Positions 9,310 to 21,810 are shown, counted from the stretch's first letter. The stretch is DNA of 64,000 nucleotides from Bathelium albidoporum (GCA_021031095.1 JAGFVP010000052.1:1-64000), one strand, 5' to 3'. Made by a program: numbers and translations. Notes: generated by a model not told the origin, from the letters alone.

Positions 9310-12261
9310 TCACGACTTGCCTTCCCAACCCTTCAACCCGCCAATCTTACAATTACACGCACAACCAGCCTGCGGACACGCCGTATGCTTCGCGAACCAC
9401 GTAAGCGCATGCCGCGGGTGAAAAGCATGCATACACCGCAGACAATGCTGGAGGAAGCCCTCCATGCGATCCATCGTCGCCAGCGCCTCCCGCGCCCCCG
9501 CGTCCTCCGGGTCCGGCGCGCCCGTCCACAGCTGGCACACCGCGCAGCGCGGCAGCGGGTGTCCGCAGTTCTTGCACACCTTGCTCTTGCGCGCTCGGCC
9601 TTGCAGACGGTGCGCGGGTCTCCCGCCGCCGCCGCCGCTGCTGCTGGCGGGGCCGTTGTGGATGGATGGAGGGGCGGATGATACTTTCGTGGGAGGAGGA
9701 GGCTCGGTCGAGGCGGCGGCGGGCTCGGTGGGCGGCGACTCTGGCTCCTCGGGCGTGGGCGGGTCCTCGAGGTTGCTGATGGCGATGTTCTTCTGGCAGT
9801 ATTCGCAGCGCAGGGTGATTTGGCCGCGGGGCACTTTCACGACGCTGCGCGGCTTGAGCGAGCGGGATTTTGGGCCGTCAGGCTCGGCGAGCTCTTGGTG
9901 TCTGCGAGGTAACATGGCCAAGCGGCTGTGTAGCGTGATGAAATTGGCGCGCTCGAGAAAAGCTTGCCACGCTTGCATTTGCCCGTGGTAAATCTCTTTC
10001 CATAGCTTGTAGCGCGTGTCTCGGACGTAGAGCGGATTGCTGAACGAGAGGGCCAGCACTGCTGTCTGAAGATCGTTGGTATGGCTGACGTAGTTTTGGA
10101 AGAGATCAAGCGATGTGTGACCCAGGCCCGTCAGTACAAGACCCTCGACAATGCCTTGACTGATGGCGATAGACGCTGTAGAATCCAGGAAAGACCCGAG
10201 GCTTTCATCATCGAAGTACATGACGGCGATACCGACTCGATCAGCCAGTGGAAGGCTCTGTAGATTCGCTACAGCCTTCCAGCTACCCGTCACTACACGC
10301 GTTAGAAGTGCCTTGACATAGGGATCATCCGACTCGTCTGCCATCCAAGAGCACATCTCACGTTGATCATTAGTGAGAAAGTCCACCATGATAATCGTGG
10401 CAATGCCCATGTTCGCTATCTGCTTGTTCTGTGCGGCTTGCCGGAGAATGCGAGATGCCACATCTTTGCGGCCGTGGAAGGTAGCCAGCACTACCGCTTT
10501 ATAGGGCTCATTCCCAGTAAGTAGGTTTTCGCATTTCTCTTCCAAAAGCTCTTTCGTGGCTGCCCACCCGCATATGGATAAGCATAGTTGCCGATGGTAG
10601 GGAAATTGAGTGTGCACCCGCTCAAATCTGGGCCAGCCTTGGTTTTTAACGATCTGGTGAACAGCCTCATCGACAGCTACGCGGGACTCCGGCTGTGAGA
10701 GAGCTCGGTTGACGCTCCTACCGAGTTCGCGTTTCCAGATACTGGCAACACCAAGATAGCTCAGATCCAGGCTCTCACCCACCATACCTTCGCCGTCTGC
10801 CAGATCCTTGAGTCTTCCAATCGTTTTCCACATATCGACAAGACGTGGGTTATCTGCCGTAATACGCTGGTTCACTGCACAATCAAACAGGTAACCTTCG
10901 TAGCAACGTCTACGCTGAATGGTGAGTCGGAGCAGAGCGACATCCAAATTCAGAGCTGGTTTCGATCCCGGACGGTCCTCATCGGATAATCGTAGAGAAT
11001 TCAGCTCGGAGGAAATGCTTCGCGACGGATCTCCAGCCCTTCCAGTAATGATACACGCGTCTTTGCAGACTAGAAATTCCTCGATGCCAGAGATTTTGGC
11101 ATGGGCCGGATAGGAAGGTCCTGATATGCACGAAACGCTGCGGTCGCCGTGCAACACCATCAGGCTCTGTTCGCTGACTCGGCCACTTCCAGTCATAAAG
11201 TCAAATGCTATTTGACGTGATTCCTCAAGGAGTCCGTGGTGTGCCTCATGCCATGGAAGCGAGACAGTATGAGTCCGCCTCGTGTAGACATTCGAGTTCC
11301 AAGCTGATCCACCCAGAGCGTTGGTCGCTAGAATGACGTGAGGTGCATCCACAGCATAGCTTGCGATCTCGTATGATTTGATTTCGCCAGTGCTTGCGAG
11401 AAGGCAGAAGCTACCACGCCTGTGGCCAGAGAAGCGCAAGCTCCATATACTCGCGTTTGACCCCGTACTGGAGCTGGAACCGGTGACATAATCGATTGCT
11501 GGGCGTAGCTCGAGTACCGCACCTGGCGAGCCTCCGTCTGAGCTAGGGGTTGCTGGAACTGTCTGAGAAATGAAGCGTTTATCCCACACACTCACTGCCG
11601 GCTCCCCAGGAGGACCGGCAGAAAGAAAGTAGTTCTCATCCAGAGGGTCAATGGCCAGGTTGTGCACATAGCGTGTAGTAAACTGAGCCGTTCCGTAGTT
11701 GTGAGAGTCTCTTAAGTCATGGAAGCGGATGCATTGTCGGGCGACTCCAGCAAGAAGGGTGTGAGAGTCTCCTTGGAAGAACTTGATGCTCGTGATTGCC
11801 TCAGAGCTCGATAGCTTCCTGTACGGCTCTTGAGGCTCCCCATGGCGTCGTGCAGTCTGGTTGACATCATAGACGTTCATGCAAAAGTCGTTTCGCACTC
11901 TGTCCAAGCCCGTAGCTACAAGATTATCTTGGCTGAAGGCAATCGAGTTGCATTTTCGTTGATGTCTGATGGGGAATGATTGGACGAACGGTGCCTCTGG
12001 ATCATCCTCTTTCAAATCGAGCAGGATTGCTTCTCCCGAAGCGGAACCAATACCGACAAGCGTGCCGTGCGTTTTGGACCAGTCGAAGGCCGTAAAGTTT
12101 GGCAATCTTTCACGCCTGGCTTCTGTCGAATATCCTATTTTTCCGAGAGATTCTGGATCAGTCAGCCTTTTCAGTTCCAGACGGTTGCCGACGACATCAA
12201 TGATCAAGAATTGCTGGTCTGTTTCGGTTGAATGAGGCGACCACCGTATTGCGGCCTCCAT
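9310..12261 (-). CDS. SEA4: SEA/GATOR complex WD40-zinc-finger subunit (Sea4/Mios-like)
   Basis: A single exon encodes 983 aa. The N-terminal half (residues about 1-420) carries WD40-type repeats (for example SIAFSQDNLVATGLDRVRND and SVWDKRF). A helical solenoid follows. The C-terminus is a Cys/His-rich module: CEYCQKN near residue 840, then CKNCGHPLPRCAVCQLW and CLRCMHAFHPRHALTWF ending CACNC. This WD40-solenoid-RING/zinc layout is that of Sea4/Mios, a GATOR2 (SEACAT) subunit that acts upstream of TORC1 at the vacuole. A Pro/Glu/Ser/Gly-rich low-complexity insert lies between the two zinc segments. It shares a short divergent promoter with EFG1. Confidence 0.86.
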   Translation of the reverse strand: MEAAIRWSPHSTETDQQFLIIDVVGNRLELKRLTDPESLGKIGYSTEARRERLPNFTAFDWSKTHGTLVGIGSASGEAILLDLKEDDPEAPFVQSFPIRHQRKCNSIAFSQDNLVATGLDRVRNDFCMNVYDVNQTARRHGEPQEPYRKLSSSEAITSIKFFQGDSHTLLAGVARQCIRFHDLRDSHNYGTAQFTTRYVHNLAIDPLDENYFLSAGPPGEPAVSVWDKRFISQTVPATPSSDGGSPGAVLELRPAIDYVTGSSSSTGSNASIWSLRFSGHRRGSFCLLASTGEIKSYEIASYAVDAPHVILATNALGGSAWNSNVYTRRTHTVSLPWHEAHHGLLEESRQIAFDFMTGSGRVSEQSLMVLHGDRSVSCISGPSYPAHAKISGIEEFLVCKDACIITGRAGDPSRSISSELNSLRLSDEDRPGSKPALNLDVALLRLTIQRRRCYEGYLFDCAVNQRITADNPRLVDMWKTIGRLKDLADGEGMVGESLDLSYLGVASIWKRELGRSVNRALSQPESRVAVDEAVHQIVKNQGWPRFERVHTQFPYHRQLCLSICGWAATKELLEEKCENLLTGNEPYKAVVLATFHGRKDVASRILRQAAQNKQIANMGIATIIMVDFLTNDQREMCSWMADESDDPYVKALLTRVVTGSWKAVANLQSLPLADRVGIAVMYFDDESLGSFLDSTASIAISQGIVEGLVLTGLGHTSLDLFQNYVSHTNDLQTAVLALSFSNPLYVRDTRYKLWKEIYHGQMQAWQAFLERANFITLHSRLAMLPRRHQELAEPDGPKSRSLKPRSVVKVPRGQITLRCEYCQKNIAISNLEDPPTPEEPESPPTEPAAASTEPPPPTKVSSAPPSIHNGPASSSGGGGGRPAHRLQGRARKSKVCKNCGHPLPRCAVCQLWTGAPDPEDAGAREALATMDRMEGFLQHCLRCMHAFHPRHALTWFAKHTACPQAGCACNCKIGGLKGWEGKS

Positions 12262-12550
12262 TGCGGGAGCTTTCTAGTAGAGACATCTAATACATGATGG
12301 GTCAATGCAGCATCGACATGACTCTCTCTACAGTTCTCCTCGGAGGAATCATGCTGCCGAGAGGATTAGTGACGGGAAGTACGTAGATGCAAGAGACAGT
12401 CCACAAGCCCATCTTCAAGTGATAGAAGTAGATCAGTCTTGTTAAGTTTAAAGGCAACGCTAGAACTTGCACTAGCCCTAAAAGGGTATTTCCAGAAGCT
12501 ACAAATCTCTCTTCCGCTAAATACCAAATCTTGCCCTTCCGCCAGTCAAT
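12262..12550. promoter_or_regulatory. Divergent promoter between SEA4 and EFG1
   Basis: These 289 bp separate the ATG codons of two divergent genes, one a TORC1 regulator and the other a ribosome-biogenesis factor. No specific motif was assigned. Confidence 0.5.
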
Positions 12551-13378
12551 ATGGCTAAGAAGCGCAAAGTCCAACATGACACAGAGGTCAGACACGAACG
12601 GAGACATCAAAATACCGGCAGCTCAAAGGCCCGAATGCGGACGAAAAATGCCGTCAATCCACTCAAAGAGCGGATCAGGGATATCAAGAGAGTCCTCGAT
12701 CACTCAGACTCCATGCCAGCAGATCGGCAAGTCGAACTGGAGCGCGAACTACACATGTTGGAGCAGGAGCTTCGGACTGCCCGATCAGCAAATCAGAAAC
12801 GAGATATGATTGGAAGATACCACATGGTTCGATTTTTCGGTATCTACTCCTTCTGTTGTGCGTTTTGCACCATGCCTTGCTAAATCTGCGTTTCTGCAGA
12901 GAAGCAGAAAGCCTCACGTCGGTTAAGGCAAGCCAGGAAAAAACTTGAAGCAGCCACTTCACCTGACGATACTGCGGCGGCCCGCCACGACTTCCACATC
13001 GCCGAGGTGGATCTGAACTATACAACCCACTTCCCTCTCGATCTTCCCTACGTAAGCCTCTATCCACCTAAGAAATGGAACAACGAAGAGGGACAACAAG
13101 ACGATGCGTCCATTGCTGTCGGACCTCGCGGAGATGTTGATATGTGGTGCATGGTAGAAGAGTGCACTGCCAATAGTACTCTCGATAGTCTTCGAAACGG
13201 TCATCTAACTGAAGACCGCGGCGGCCCGGGTCTTAAATCTAGTGATGGTCCCGGCAACAAGAGCAATCAAAAGAGGATACAGCAGAACAGCAAGGGAAGT
13301 TCTACCACGAGGAAGAAGAATACAATGCAAAGTGAGACAGTGGAAGAGGACGATAGCGACGGTGGCTTCTTCGAGTAG
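12551..13378 (+). CDS. EFG1: rRNA-processing protein Efg1
   Basis: Exons 12551-12839 and 12900-13378 give 255 aa. The N-terminus has a basic nuclear-type patch (MAKKRKV). It is followed by NPLKERIRDIKRVLDHS and a long charged coiled coil of the Efg1 domain, ending near YPPKKW. The C-terminus is Ser/Lys-rich and then acidic (EEDDSDGGFFE). Efg1 acts in the nucleolus in early 18S rRNA processing. The splice restores GAG across the junction, giving MVRFFEKQKASRRLRQARKK. It is convergent with SIP3. Confidence 0.87.
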
Positions 13379-14106
13379 TTGGACATGACGGAATTACACA
13401 TTCGCGAGAAAGTGCATGATGATGGCTCAAGGTATGCCTTGAATTCATGAATTAACCGATTTAAAAGGTCCCATGGTGGCCCTATGATGACTACAATACT
13501 TTGATACCCAGTCAGCTGATAGCGCTTCCACCTATGGACCTAAGTATGATTCAAAAATTTGACATGTTCGTTCGAAACTTCTTGTGTGTACTTCGTATTG
13601 TGCGATATACTGTGAAAAGAAGAGACCAGTGCTACTGGAGATGGCGATCACAAGAGGCTTTTGTTTTACCTCTTGAACTATTGCGATTGCGACTGCATAA
13701 CTAACATATTCGCAGATCTTGCTTCCAGCAAAGCGGGAATAAACTTTCCAGGAGCTAGGTTTGAGCCAAGACGAGATTGTATCGTCAGAAGTGAGAGATG
13801 ATCTCGACTGACCTGAGCTCATGTAATACTTGGGTAGATATAACTCAACGAGTCGTGCCAACTCCAATATTTGAGACCGGAAGCAGTATTCAAACCTGAG
13901 CTGGGGAAGTGACAATGTGTTCAGAAAGACGGGGTAGATAGCAGGAGAGCGACATGTCTTCCAGAGCTTTCTTCTGGCCGCTTCTTGGCGATTCATCATA
14001 CACATGTCTATCGAACGCTGTTACACAATGTTGTTACAAGAAAATACCCGTCCCAGATCTTCGCATTGGACACGGGCATTCGTGAGGTTTGAGACCAGTT
14101 TCTATC
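13379..14106. other. Convergent intergenic region, EFG1/SIP3
   Basis: Nothing beyond the 3' flanks of two convergent genes is seen. The region is AT-richer than the coding DNA. The frames at 13501-13704 and 13532-14005 resemble no known protein. Confidence 0.55.
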
Positions 14107-17100
14107 CTACAGGAGCGCCGTCCCGGCTTTCCCACCCCTTTCTCTGATTCCTTGCCACTCCAGCCTACAGCTTCCGCAATACTCCTGATACCACTTCTCA
14201 ATGCCTCCCTCGTTTTTGCTATCCCCCTCTTCAAGAAGGACTTGAATCTTTTTCTTCACATCCCCTTGACCTTCTCTTGAATGAGCAGCAGTGCGGTTCC
14301 CCTTCTCCCTTAGCACCACCTCCAGCTGAGCACACTTCCCCACTTCATCCCGCACCCAAGCCTCCCACTCTGCTTCTACAACCTCCTTCTCAATCCGATT
14401 CACCACCCTCAGCGCGACCAACAAATCATGCCGATAGCCCCCTAGCGCACTTCGGGTCCGCTGCAGCCGTTTTGACGTCGTCGTGCTCTTCGATCCACCC
14501 AACAGCTCCGAGGACGACGTCGCCGCAGGATCCGCGTGCTGCGCCAGCACATGGCCAAACGTATCCACACACTGCCTCCCCCCGTCGTCTCCTCCAGCAG
14601 CAGCACTACCATCGCCCCCCGCCACTACCGCCGACAACACACTCGCATTCCCCGCCCACTCCTCCACATCGCGCAACCAGACCACGCGCGCCATCTCCCC
14701 CTCCGGCGTCACGCCCACCCTCCGCATGAACGCCACCGCGTTCCGCTCGCGCCACCACAGCCCCGCCTCGCGCTGGCCCGCCCACGCGTTCGCCGCCACG
14801 CTCAGCGCCAGACACGCCAGCAGCACCGCGTGCGCCGAGCAGACGGCCAGCATGCTACGCGCCAACGCCGCCAGCGCCGCGAGGAGCATGCCCGCACAGC
14901 GCAGGGCCGTCTTGCGCGCGGCTGCGACCGCCAGCCCGGCGACGGTGCGTCGTCGGATGCGCAGTCGGCGGGGGTGGGCGAGGCCGGGCATCGACGCGGC
15001 GTCGACGACGGCGGCCTCTGGCTGTTGGGCATGCTCTTTGCCCCCAGCCGTGGGGGTTTCCTTGCTGAGGCCGATGTGGCCGAAGATCTGCACGGCTTTG
15101 GCGGTGCGGCTGCGCGCGCCGAGCTGGGCGACTTGGCCCGCGACGAGGTCGGCGAGGTCAGCGGCGTCGAGGGCGAGCTCGGTGCGGGCTTGTTGGGAAA
15201 TGAGGCGGCGCTGCCAGTTGGCGGGGAGGGTGGCGGGGGAGGCGGTCCAGTCGGTGCGGGTGAAGAGAGCGAGTTTGCAGCGGGCCTTGGCGACGTGAGT
15301 GATGACAAGTTTTGTGTGGAGGAGGAAGGTGGAGGAGTGGGGGAGGTGCCATGGGGTCTTCTTGTCGGTGACAACGTAGCACAGGTGGTCGTTGAGGACG
15401 TCGATGAGTTGGTAGTCGACGATGGAGGAAGTGGGGTGATTGGAGGTTTCATAAGTAAAGGAACGGTGAAAGTGGTTGGAGTCGGACTGGGACCAAGGGC
15501 TTTGAACGATGCCTGGCTCGAGATTTAGCAAGAAAAGAGTGAGATTTAGTTGCGTTGACGTATGACTTACGACTTGCCCATCGATCTTTGTAAAGCATCT
15601 GGAAGACTGCGCTTCGATCTCCGAATATGGTGTGAAACAAAGCTTTGGCACTGACATCAAAGATCTTCTCTACTGCCGGAGGAGGGAAGCCTTGCGGAGC
15701 GTATAATACGGGCTGACTAGGCAACTTGAATTTGGTAACATCTTTTGCGACCACAGCCTTTGGTGTATCCCCGTATAGATTGCCATCGATACGGATAGTA
15801 CCTCTGACATCGAGATCGCGACGGTTCGATTGCCGATCATCGCGTTCTCCATCTACGTTGGGAGACTGCAAGTCTTCCCAGCTCCCCACGCTGGGACTCT
15901 GGCCGGGATCTTCGGTCTCCATTTTGATGAGTGTCTTCAGGACGTCTTCAATGGATGCTGGCTGGTCAGCACTGCAGTTGCGCACAAGGAAGTTGAGTCG
16001 TCTTTGAAGCAGCTTCAGAGGTTCGAGAAAGGTTTTGATGGTGATGCGAGTGAAGTCACTCTGTCGTGCCTCCTTGAAGTGCAAGTAGAGGAAGTCGCAA
16101 TCTCGGCCCGGCGCAGCAGTGACTTCCGAAATGGACGCAAGGCTGACACCAGAGATCAAGACCAAGCCAAGATGGTGGCTATAGAAGTAGACTTCGTTGA
16201 CAGTCACGTAGACTCGCCCCGGAAATTCCTGTTGGTCATTGGGGTTCCAAGTCGCACGAAACACCAGTACAAGTCGCTCTGCTCGAGGCACATTTGGAAA
16301 AAGGATGCGAAACTGGGCATCCTGCGCTTTGAGTGGCAGTGGATAATAATTCGGAAAGTCATCCCTGGGCGGACTAGTCATCAGAGGTGCTGATTTGGGA
16401 CCGGTCGCCAACTCGTCACCAACGCTCAGCGTCTTCCGATGGACTATGGTACCTGGCGACGGATCCCTAGACTTGTTGTTCTCCCCGGCTGCGTCGGAGG
16501 TTACGACGTTCGGTCCGGGTGTCTGTGGAGGCCTAATGACGGGGGTGGCCGGAGGTGCCAAGGATGGTTTTCCTGGCTTGTCCTGCTTTTCCTGAGCCTG
16601 TTTTACTTCTCCACGCTCAAGGCGATTAATGTAGCCCCAATTTGTGCTTCCCCACATATTTGCCATGATTCCACTGGGCATACCGCCAGTCTTATCTGTA
16701 CGGCCCAGACCAACGCCGCGCTCCCCACTGATGACGACAGCCATCGTGCTGAGATTTGTAGGGGCCGGGGGATTGGCTAATGTGGAAGGCGCAAGGGTGC
16801 TTGTAGGCATATTATTGCCAAACGAAGCCTTTGTGTCCAAGGTCAATGGTTGTGGCCCTTGAGGACCCAAGGGAAGTACGGTATGGCTCGCCGATATCAG
16901 GCTTGCGATCCCGCCCCCAGTGATGGGAGTTCCCGTCAAGAGTGGTGTTGCGGTTGATTTCCGATGGAGGTCAAGTTTCTGGATGATTCGTGCGGCGTGG
17001 TCGCGACTGCTCTCCTTCTCGCGGTCAGGATCTCGCGGTCTTTGGATTGCGGAGACATCAAAACTGCTTCTTGACGCTAGTGGCTCCGAGAGACCGGGTG

Positions 17101-18590
17101 GACCGAGCCCAGTCGAAATGCGTTCGGGTCCAGCAAATTCGTCGCTACCTTGCACAACGTGGCCTTCGGAGGCCTTGGCGGCAAACTCTGGTGCAATTGG
17201 AGGGCTGATGGCAAATGCCGGATCTATGCCACTGTCTGGTCCCGGAGTATCGGTACTCGCAGGATCTTCCAAAGCCTTTCGTTTAGCGACCTCAAAGGCT
17301 TGGATCCATTCGGTCAATTCCGTTTGCGTTTCTGCTTGCAACACCACTGTAGTGTCTTTGGTCTTGACTTCGAAACAGAAGCGGCGTTCTTCCTGAAATG
17401 CAGGCCGGACGGAGCAGAGCAGGACACCAGTCTTTTCGCTTTCTTCAACACCGCCGGATCGAAGTCCTTGCACCAACCAGCCAAAGATGCCATTCTTGAC
17501 AAAGAACCACCTGCGAACCCACACGGTCCGGGTGGGTTTGCCTGTCACTGTCTTTAGCATCAACCAGCTTTGTTTCTCTGATCTTTCCTGGCGTGGTTTT
17601 GCGGTCGCAGGCGTATTGGCGCCAAGGGCTGGTGAGGTGCCTCCAAGGAAGGGCACTGTCGAAGCAGCGTAGTCCTCTAACTCTCGAGACGGTCGAACAG
17701 AGCTTTCGGCATTTTGTTCTATCTGCTGCCGCGCTTGCTGTAACTCGCGCTTGAATACTCGTTCGCTATTCTCCATTTCTTTGCTCCAGCCACGGACACG
17801 GTCCATTTCTGGAGCCTGTTTGCCGAAGCTGTTCATGATCGTTTCGCCTGCACTCTTCATATCACGCCACTGCTCAGCAAAGATCTTTACCAGTAACCTG
17901 TCTAATGTGGCTCGCGCTTGTGGTGCGGTGACGCAAAAGTCCATAGATGCGCGCAAGTATGCCTTTCGCGCCTCATGCAACTGGAAAGCGTCCTCTCTCA
18001 GACTGGAAGCCTCTTCAGTCTTCTTCCGCCCCATATACCGTGCCAACAGACTGTCAAAGTTCCTTTGAGTCTGGTCCAACAATCTCCTCACCTCCCGGAA
18101 GTGTTTGAGATCGTGGTTCAAGAAAGCCCTAATCGGCTCGACTACCACGCTTTCGCTCTTCTTCATTCCTCGCAAAACGCTGTTCCAAAACTCTTTCGCT
18201 CCTTCGCCATATTTCTTGAGCGCAATGAGTGTATAATCATGATCGAGTACTGCCTCAGATATGTGGGGAGGTGGAGCGGAGGACGATAGAAGTGCATTGA
18301 CAGCGGATTCAATCGTGTTGGCCTCGTGAGCGAGTCTGGATACCGAGCGCACATAGCCATCAAGCCAACGCTCAATGACTTCGATCTGATCAGAGAAGAA
18401 GAGGGCGGTTGCGCGGAAGGTTGGAGAGTCCCAAGCCGCCTCTTTGAGACCAACGGGGCTGTTGTCCACTGGCCATCAGCGTTGCCACGGTTTATACAGA
18501 TGTTCTGGGGGTGACGCACATAAGATTTAGTGGCTTGCCGACGGGCGTCAACGATGCCGATTGCTGCTGAGCTGGCTGGTCCTCGGCCAT
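14107..18590 (-). CDS. SIP3: BAR-PH-VASt membrane-contact lipid-transfer protein (Sip3/Lam family)
   Basis: Minus-strand exons 18590-18520, 18458-15571 and 15512-14107 give 1454 aa. Exon 1 begins MAEDQPAQQQ and splices into IPVGLKEAAWDSPTFR, the conserved family start. Domain order: N-terminal BAR-like helical bundle (residues about 25-270); PH domain (about 310-420, with KTVTGKPTRTVWVRRWFF); disordered Ser/Pro region; GRAM-like segment (FRILFPNVPRAERL, about 700-800); and VASt/StART-like lipid-binding domain (from about KIFDVSAKALFHTIFGD, continuing YETSNHPTSSIVDYQLIDVL). Hydrophobic segments follow near ALAALARSMLAVCSAHAVLL, then a coiled C-terminus. Family members sit at ER-plasma membrane contacts and move sterols. 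The third exon is very GC-rich. Intron 2 is 58 bp. Confidence 0.87.
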
Positions 18591-19449
18591 CTTCAGCTAG
18601 TTATGTGGTAAGGTGTTCTGTCTAGAATGGGTCGACATTGATTAATCGGTTCTCATGAGAAATAGACAAAATTTGATATCAGCCAGTACTGAAAACGCAG
18701 CAAGGAAATGGGTATCTCAATCGAATTGAAAAAGGGAACACGCAAGGTGGAGAGAGATATGTACAGCCGTTGGTTGCTCGCTGCCGGGCCAAGCATCGTA
18801 ATGACAAGCTTAACCTTACAACGACTTTGTAGCACAGACCACTCGCGGGGGTGACAGAAACCTGAGCCGCATCCCGAACTGAAAAGTGTTGGTCAAATAG
18901 AAATAACATTCCGTGATGTCCAGAAACAAGCTGGATAAACGCCTGATAAGCCTGCAGCTAAGAATTGGCGCACTGCTCTATTTTCCTAGATATTCAAATC
19001 TAGAGTTTACTGGAGAGGCCCCGAATATTAAGCAGCTTGGTTACCTACCGGAGTATACCGTAATGCCTGACGCATAGCTGTAGTGGTTCGGCAGCAGGTT
19101 TTCCAACGAGCGAAATGGCAGGCTGAATAGCAGTTAAAATTATATGTCTGGCAGCAGCAGGCTTATGGGCAGATCTGGCAGCAAGCTTAGCATATTTGCT
19201 GGTTCCGCTGCTGGTTCAACTGCCAGGTCTGTTCCCAGGCTTGTTGAATTCGCTGTTCATTTCGCTATTCAATTTGTTCTTCAATCTGCTACTTTCTATG
19301 GTTGATAAAATCCAGAATTCAAAGACTGAACTTGCATCTCCAGTTTAAATTTTCAAAATGTCTAGAAGAAACCGTCTTGCTCGCGTGCAAGAACACGTTG
19401 CTGCTTGCTAGGATAGGAGGATAGCTCGCGCTGTCGGCCCATGCTTCTC
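18591..19449. other. Intergenic region between SIP3 and the P450 gene
   Basis: No gene. It holds the SIP3 promoter on its left side. Its right half carries a degenerate 12-bp-period repeat (see 19148-19293), which begins the accessory block. Confidence 0.55.
19148..19293 (+). repeat. Degenerate 12-bp-period repeat array, copy 1
   Basis: From 19198 the sequence falls into 12-base units such as GCTGGTTCCGCT, GCTGGTTCAACT, GCCAGGTCTGTT, CCCAGGCTTGTT, GAATTCGCTGTT, CATTTCGCTATT, CAATTTGTTCTT, CAATCTGCTACT. GGCAGCAGCAGG-type units precede them. Read in frame it would encode tetrapeptide repeats of the type VEFAV-HFAI-QFVL. A related array lies at 31083-31375. Confidence 0.6.
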
Positions 19450-21237
19450 TCACGTCCCAATGACGAATGAGTCGTGGTTTGGCCTTATGTCTTCTGCCTT
19501 GGCATTTACAAATCTCATATCGAACCTCGTCACCAGAGATGCGATGATCATGTACAGCTCTGCCCACGCAAGACTAGAACATTGGTACTGTCAGCTATGC
19601 CTCCCGTATCCATCCAGAGTATATTGACGGATAGAATCTGCAGCTTCTTGGAGACGTTTGAGCATGCAGGAATGGATATGACAACTTGATATGCATGTGA
19701 TAGATAACAAAGTACTCACTGCGTGCCCACGCACATTCTCGAGCCTCGTGAGAATGGCGCGAATATCTTCTCCCCCTGCTTCTTGCTCTCCGAACTCATC
19801 CATCGTTCTGGGTCGAATACTTGAGGATCGGGATATTGCTTGTCGTCATAGTGCATTAATAAAACAGTCATGCCCACTGGCGTACCTGCGGGAATGCTCC
19901 ATGAGTTATAGCGAATTTTGCGCTCAGGTGCAATGCGAGCCATTCGCGTGGCGAGTCCGGGACTCATACGCAGACCTTCCTTGATCACGGCTGTAAGATA
20001 TGGCAGACGCTCAAGCTGTGCAAGCATGGGTTGTTCTACATCTATCGGTGCGCTGTCCGGACTGAAAAGCTTGGATACACCAGCCAACTCATCACGTAGG
20101 CGGTGAAGAACTTTTGGATCACTGTAGACGTGGAAACAAGTCAGCCGAAGCGTTTGGCCGACAGTCTCGATACCAGCGCTTGTCACTGCGTCGACTTCTT
20201 CGTGAACTCGGCCGAATGCTTTCTCAGACAAAGGAAGTTGCCTTGATCTCAGAATGCTCTGAACCATGGTATCAAAGCTGTCGTCTTCTTCAGCCTCGTT
20301 AGCGCTGACTCTGGCCATTTCAGCTTCGGTCTGAGCTTTATTACTCTGGAGTAAATCAGCGCTTCATGCATTTTGTATCAGTCCTTGAAATATGAAATCG
20401 TACTCTCAAAAAGGCCACAAATTCCTTTGTATCTTGACCTGAGGTCTTTTCCAATAGGCTCAACGGCATTGCCATTAGTAAAGGCCCCAGGAAGGGAATA
20501 TGCTTTGTCGTCCGCCATATTCCACCATGACTTCTAACCATGTTGGTCATGTGCATATTAAAGTCGACGCGTTCAAGGTTATCAAAGCTTTGGCCGAAGA
20601 TGTATTCTGTCGCTATATCGGTCCCAGTGGCCGCAAGAGCATCGCCAAGGTCGAATACATTTCCCTGCGTGGCGGCTTCATGTACGCGACAATGAAGTTT
20701 GTTCACGCGGGCCCAGACAATCTTTTGTCGTCTGGCAACGTTTGCCTTCGAAAAGAATAGATCCAAAGGAGCACGACGCTTGCGATGGAGTTCGTGAGGG
20801 ATTGTATTGAATGTCGACTTGGGGCCTGCAGCGAAGGCACGCTGCATCCATTCATATTTCTCCCAATTACCATCTTGACGATACAACTGTCCAAAAAAGG
20901 CAGGATCCTTCACATGTAGCTCATAAGGACTTATACGGATGATTGGACCTTCGCAAAAGCTGTTAGTCCTCCATTGGTATAGTACGTGGTTGTTGTGCCT
21001 ACCGTATTCCCTGTGCAACTCGTCAATCTTGAACGTGTATTGACCATATTGAACCACATCATAGTAAGCTTCGTAATAACGGGTCAACGCAGCGAGTTTG
21101 GGACCAGGAAATTTAGCTAATGGATGAAAGAACAAGCGATAGATAGCAGTGCTCGCAAAATAGAGAACAAGTACCGACGCAAGAACCGATGACCTAGAAA
21201 CGCCCGGCAGGCTCTCCGCGATGGCGGTCATGTCCAT
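19450..21237 (-). CDS. Cytochrome P450 monooxygenase
   Basis: Minus-strand exons 21237-20404, 20345-19720 and 19573-19450 give 527 aa, a normal fungal P450 length. The N-terminus has a membrane anchor (SSVLASVLVLYFASTAIYRL) followed by the hinge HPLAKFPGPK. Visible motifs: I-helix SAGIETVG, K-helix KEGLR (ExxR), FDPERW, and heme loop FAPFSRGSRMCVG with Cys483 as thiolate ligand. The RLYRQDGNWEKYEWMQRAF and HRKRRAPLDLFFSKA segments resemble the trichodiene-oxygenase-like fungal P450s. Intron 2 lies four codons after the heme cysteine. The start is the first in-frame ATG. Its neighbours are an A-T-TE synthetase and a dehydrogenase, so a tailoring role in a secondary metabolite is inferred; the substrate is unknown. 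Confidence 0.9.
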
Positions 21238-21810
21238 GGTGAACGACGTAGGGGAAGATTCGCCGCGAACTGGCTCTTTGAGCTCTGCTAAAGCCTGTTC
21301 CTTCGAAAAATTGGTGCCTAGAGAAGAATGCAGGTCGTCTTCTTGGCCAAGCTCTGCATGTATTTTACCAAACCAGCCTGCCGACTTATTGCAACCCGAG
21401 CGATCTGCGACGTGCCTTCTTTTCCAGGGAACGGGACGTCGGTAGTCCAATGAACTTTACCAGCACAGCCGCTGTATAACATCCTTAGCCTTCCTCACAG
21501 CCAATAAAGTGAGCACACAGGCGTCGGGCGTCGGGTGTGGGGCGGGCGGGTGATCCGTCGGCGCTTATCTACCTATCCACATATCCACACCACTGATCTC
21601 ATAATCGAGCTCGATGCGAGGCCTCTTTTCGTTTAGAGCTGATCGTTGTCCGCAGCAGGTTTTATGAAGTGTCACGACATTCAGCTTACTCTCAGCCTCA
21701 GACTTAGCGATGTTAGAAATGGAGATATGTGTTGCCACCATTGCGTCATGCGCAAACAAAACTGCAAGCAGATCGCCTCTTACCCACTCGTTCTTTCCGT
21801 CATCGTGGAA
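21238..21810. other. P450 upstream region
   Basis: No gene. The in-frame open stretch above the P450 start (to about 21450) lacks an ATG. A GC-rich GGCGTCGGGCGTCGGGTG stretch lies near 21522. The rest leads into the transposon's left inverted repeat. Confidence 0.5.

Noticed and set aside
14483..15528. Long plus-strand open frames (271 and 330 codons) antisense to SIP3
   Set aside because: They arise from the very GC-rich third exon of SIP3. The translations are Ala/Arg/His-rich and low-complexity, and the minus strand carries the recognisable protein.
21238..21450. N-terminal extension of the P450 reading frame
   Set aside because: The frame is open but has no ATG, and the membrane anchor begins right after the ATG at 21237, as usual for P450s.
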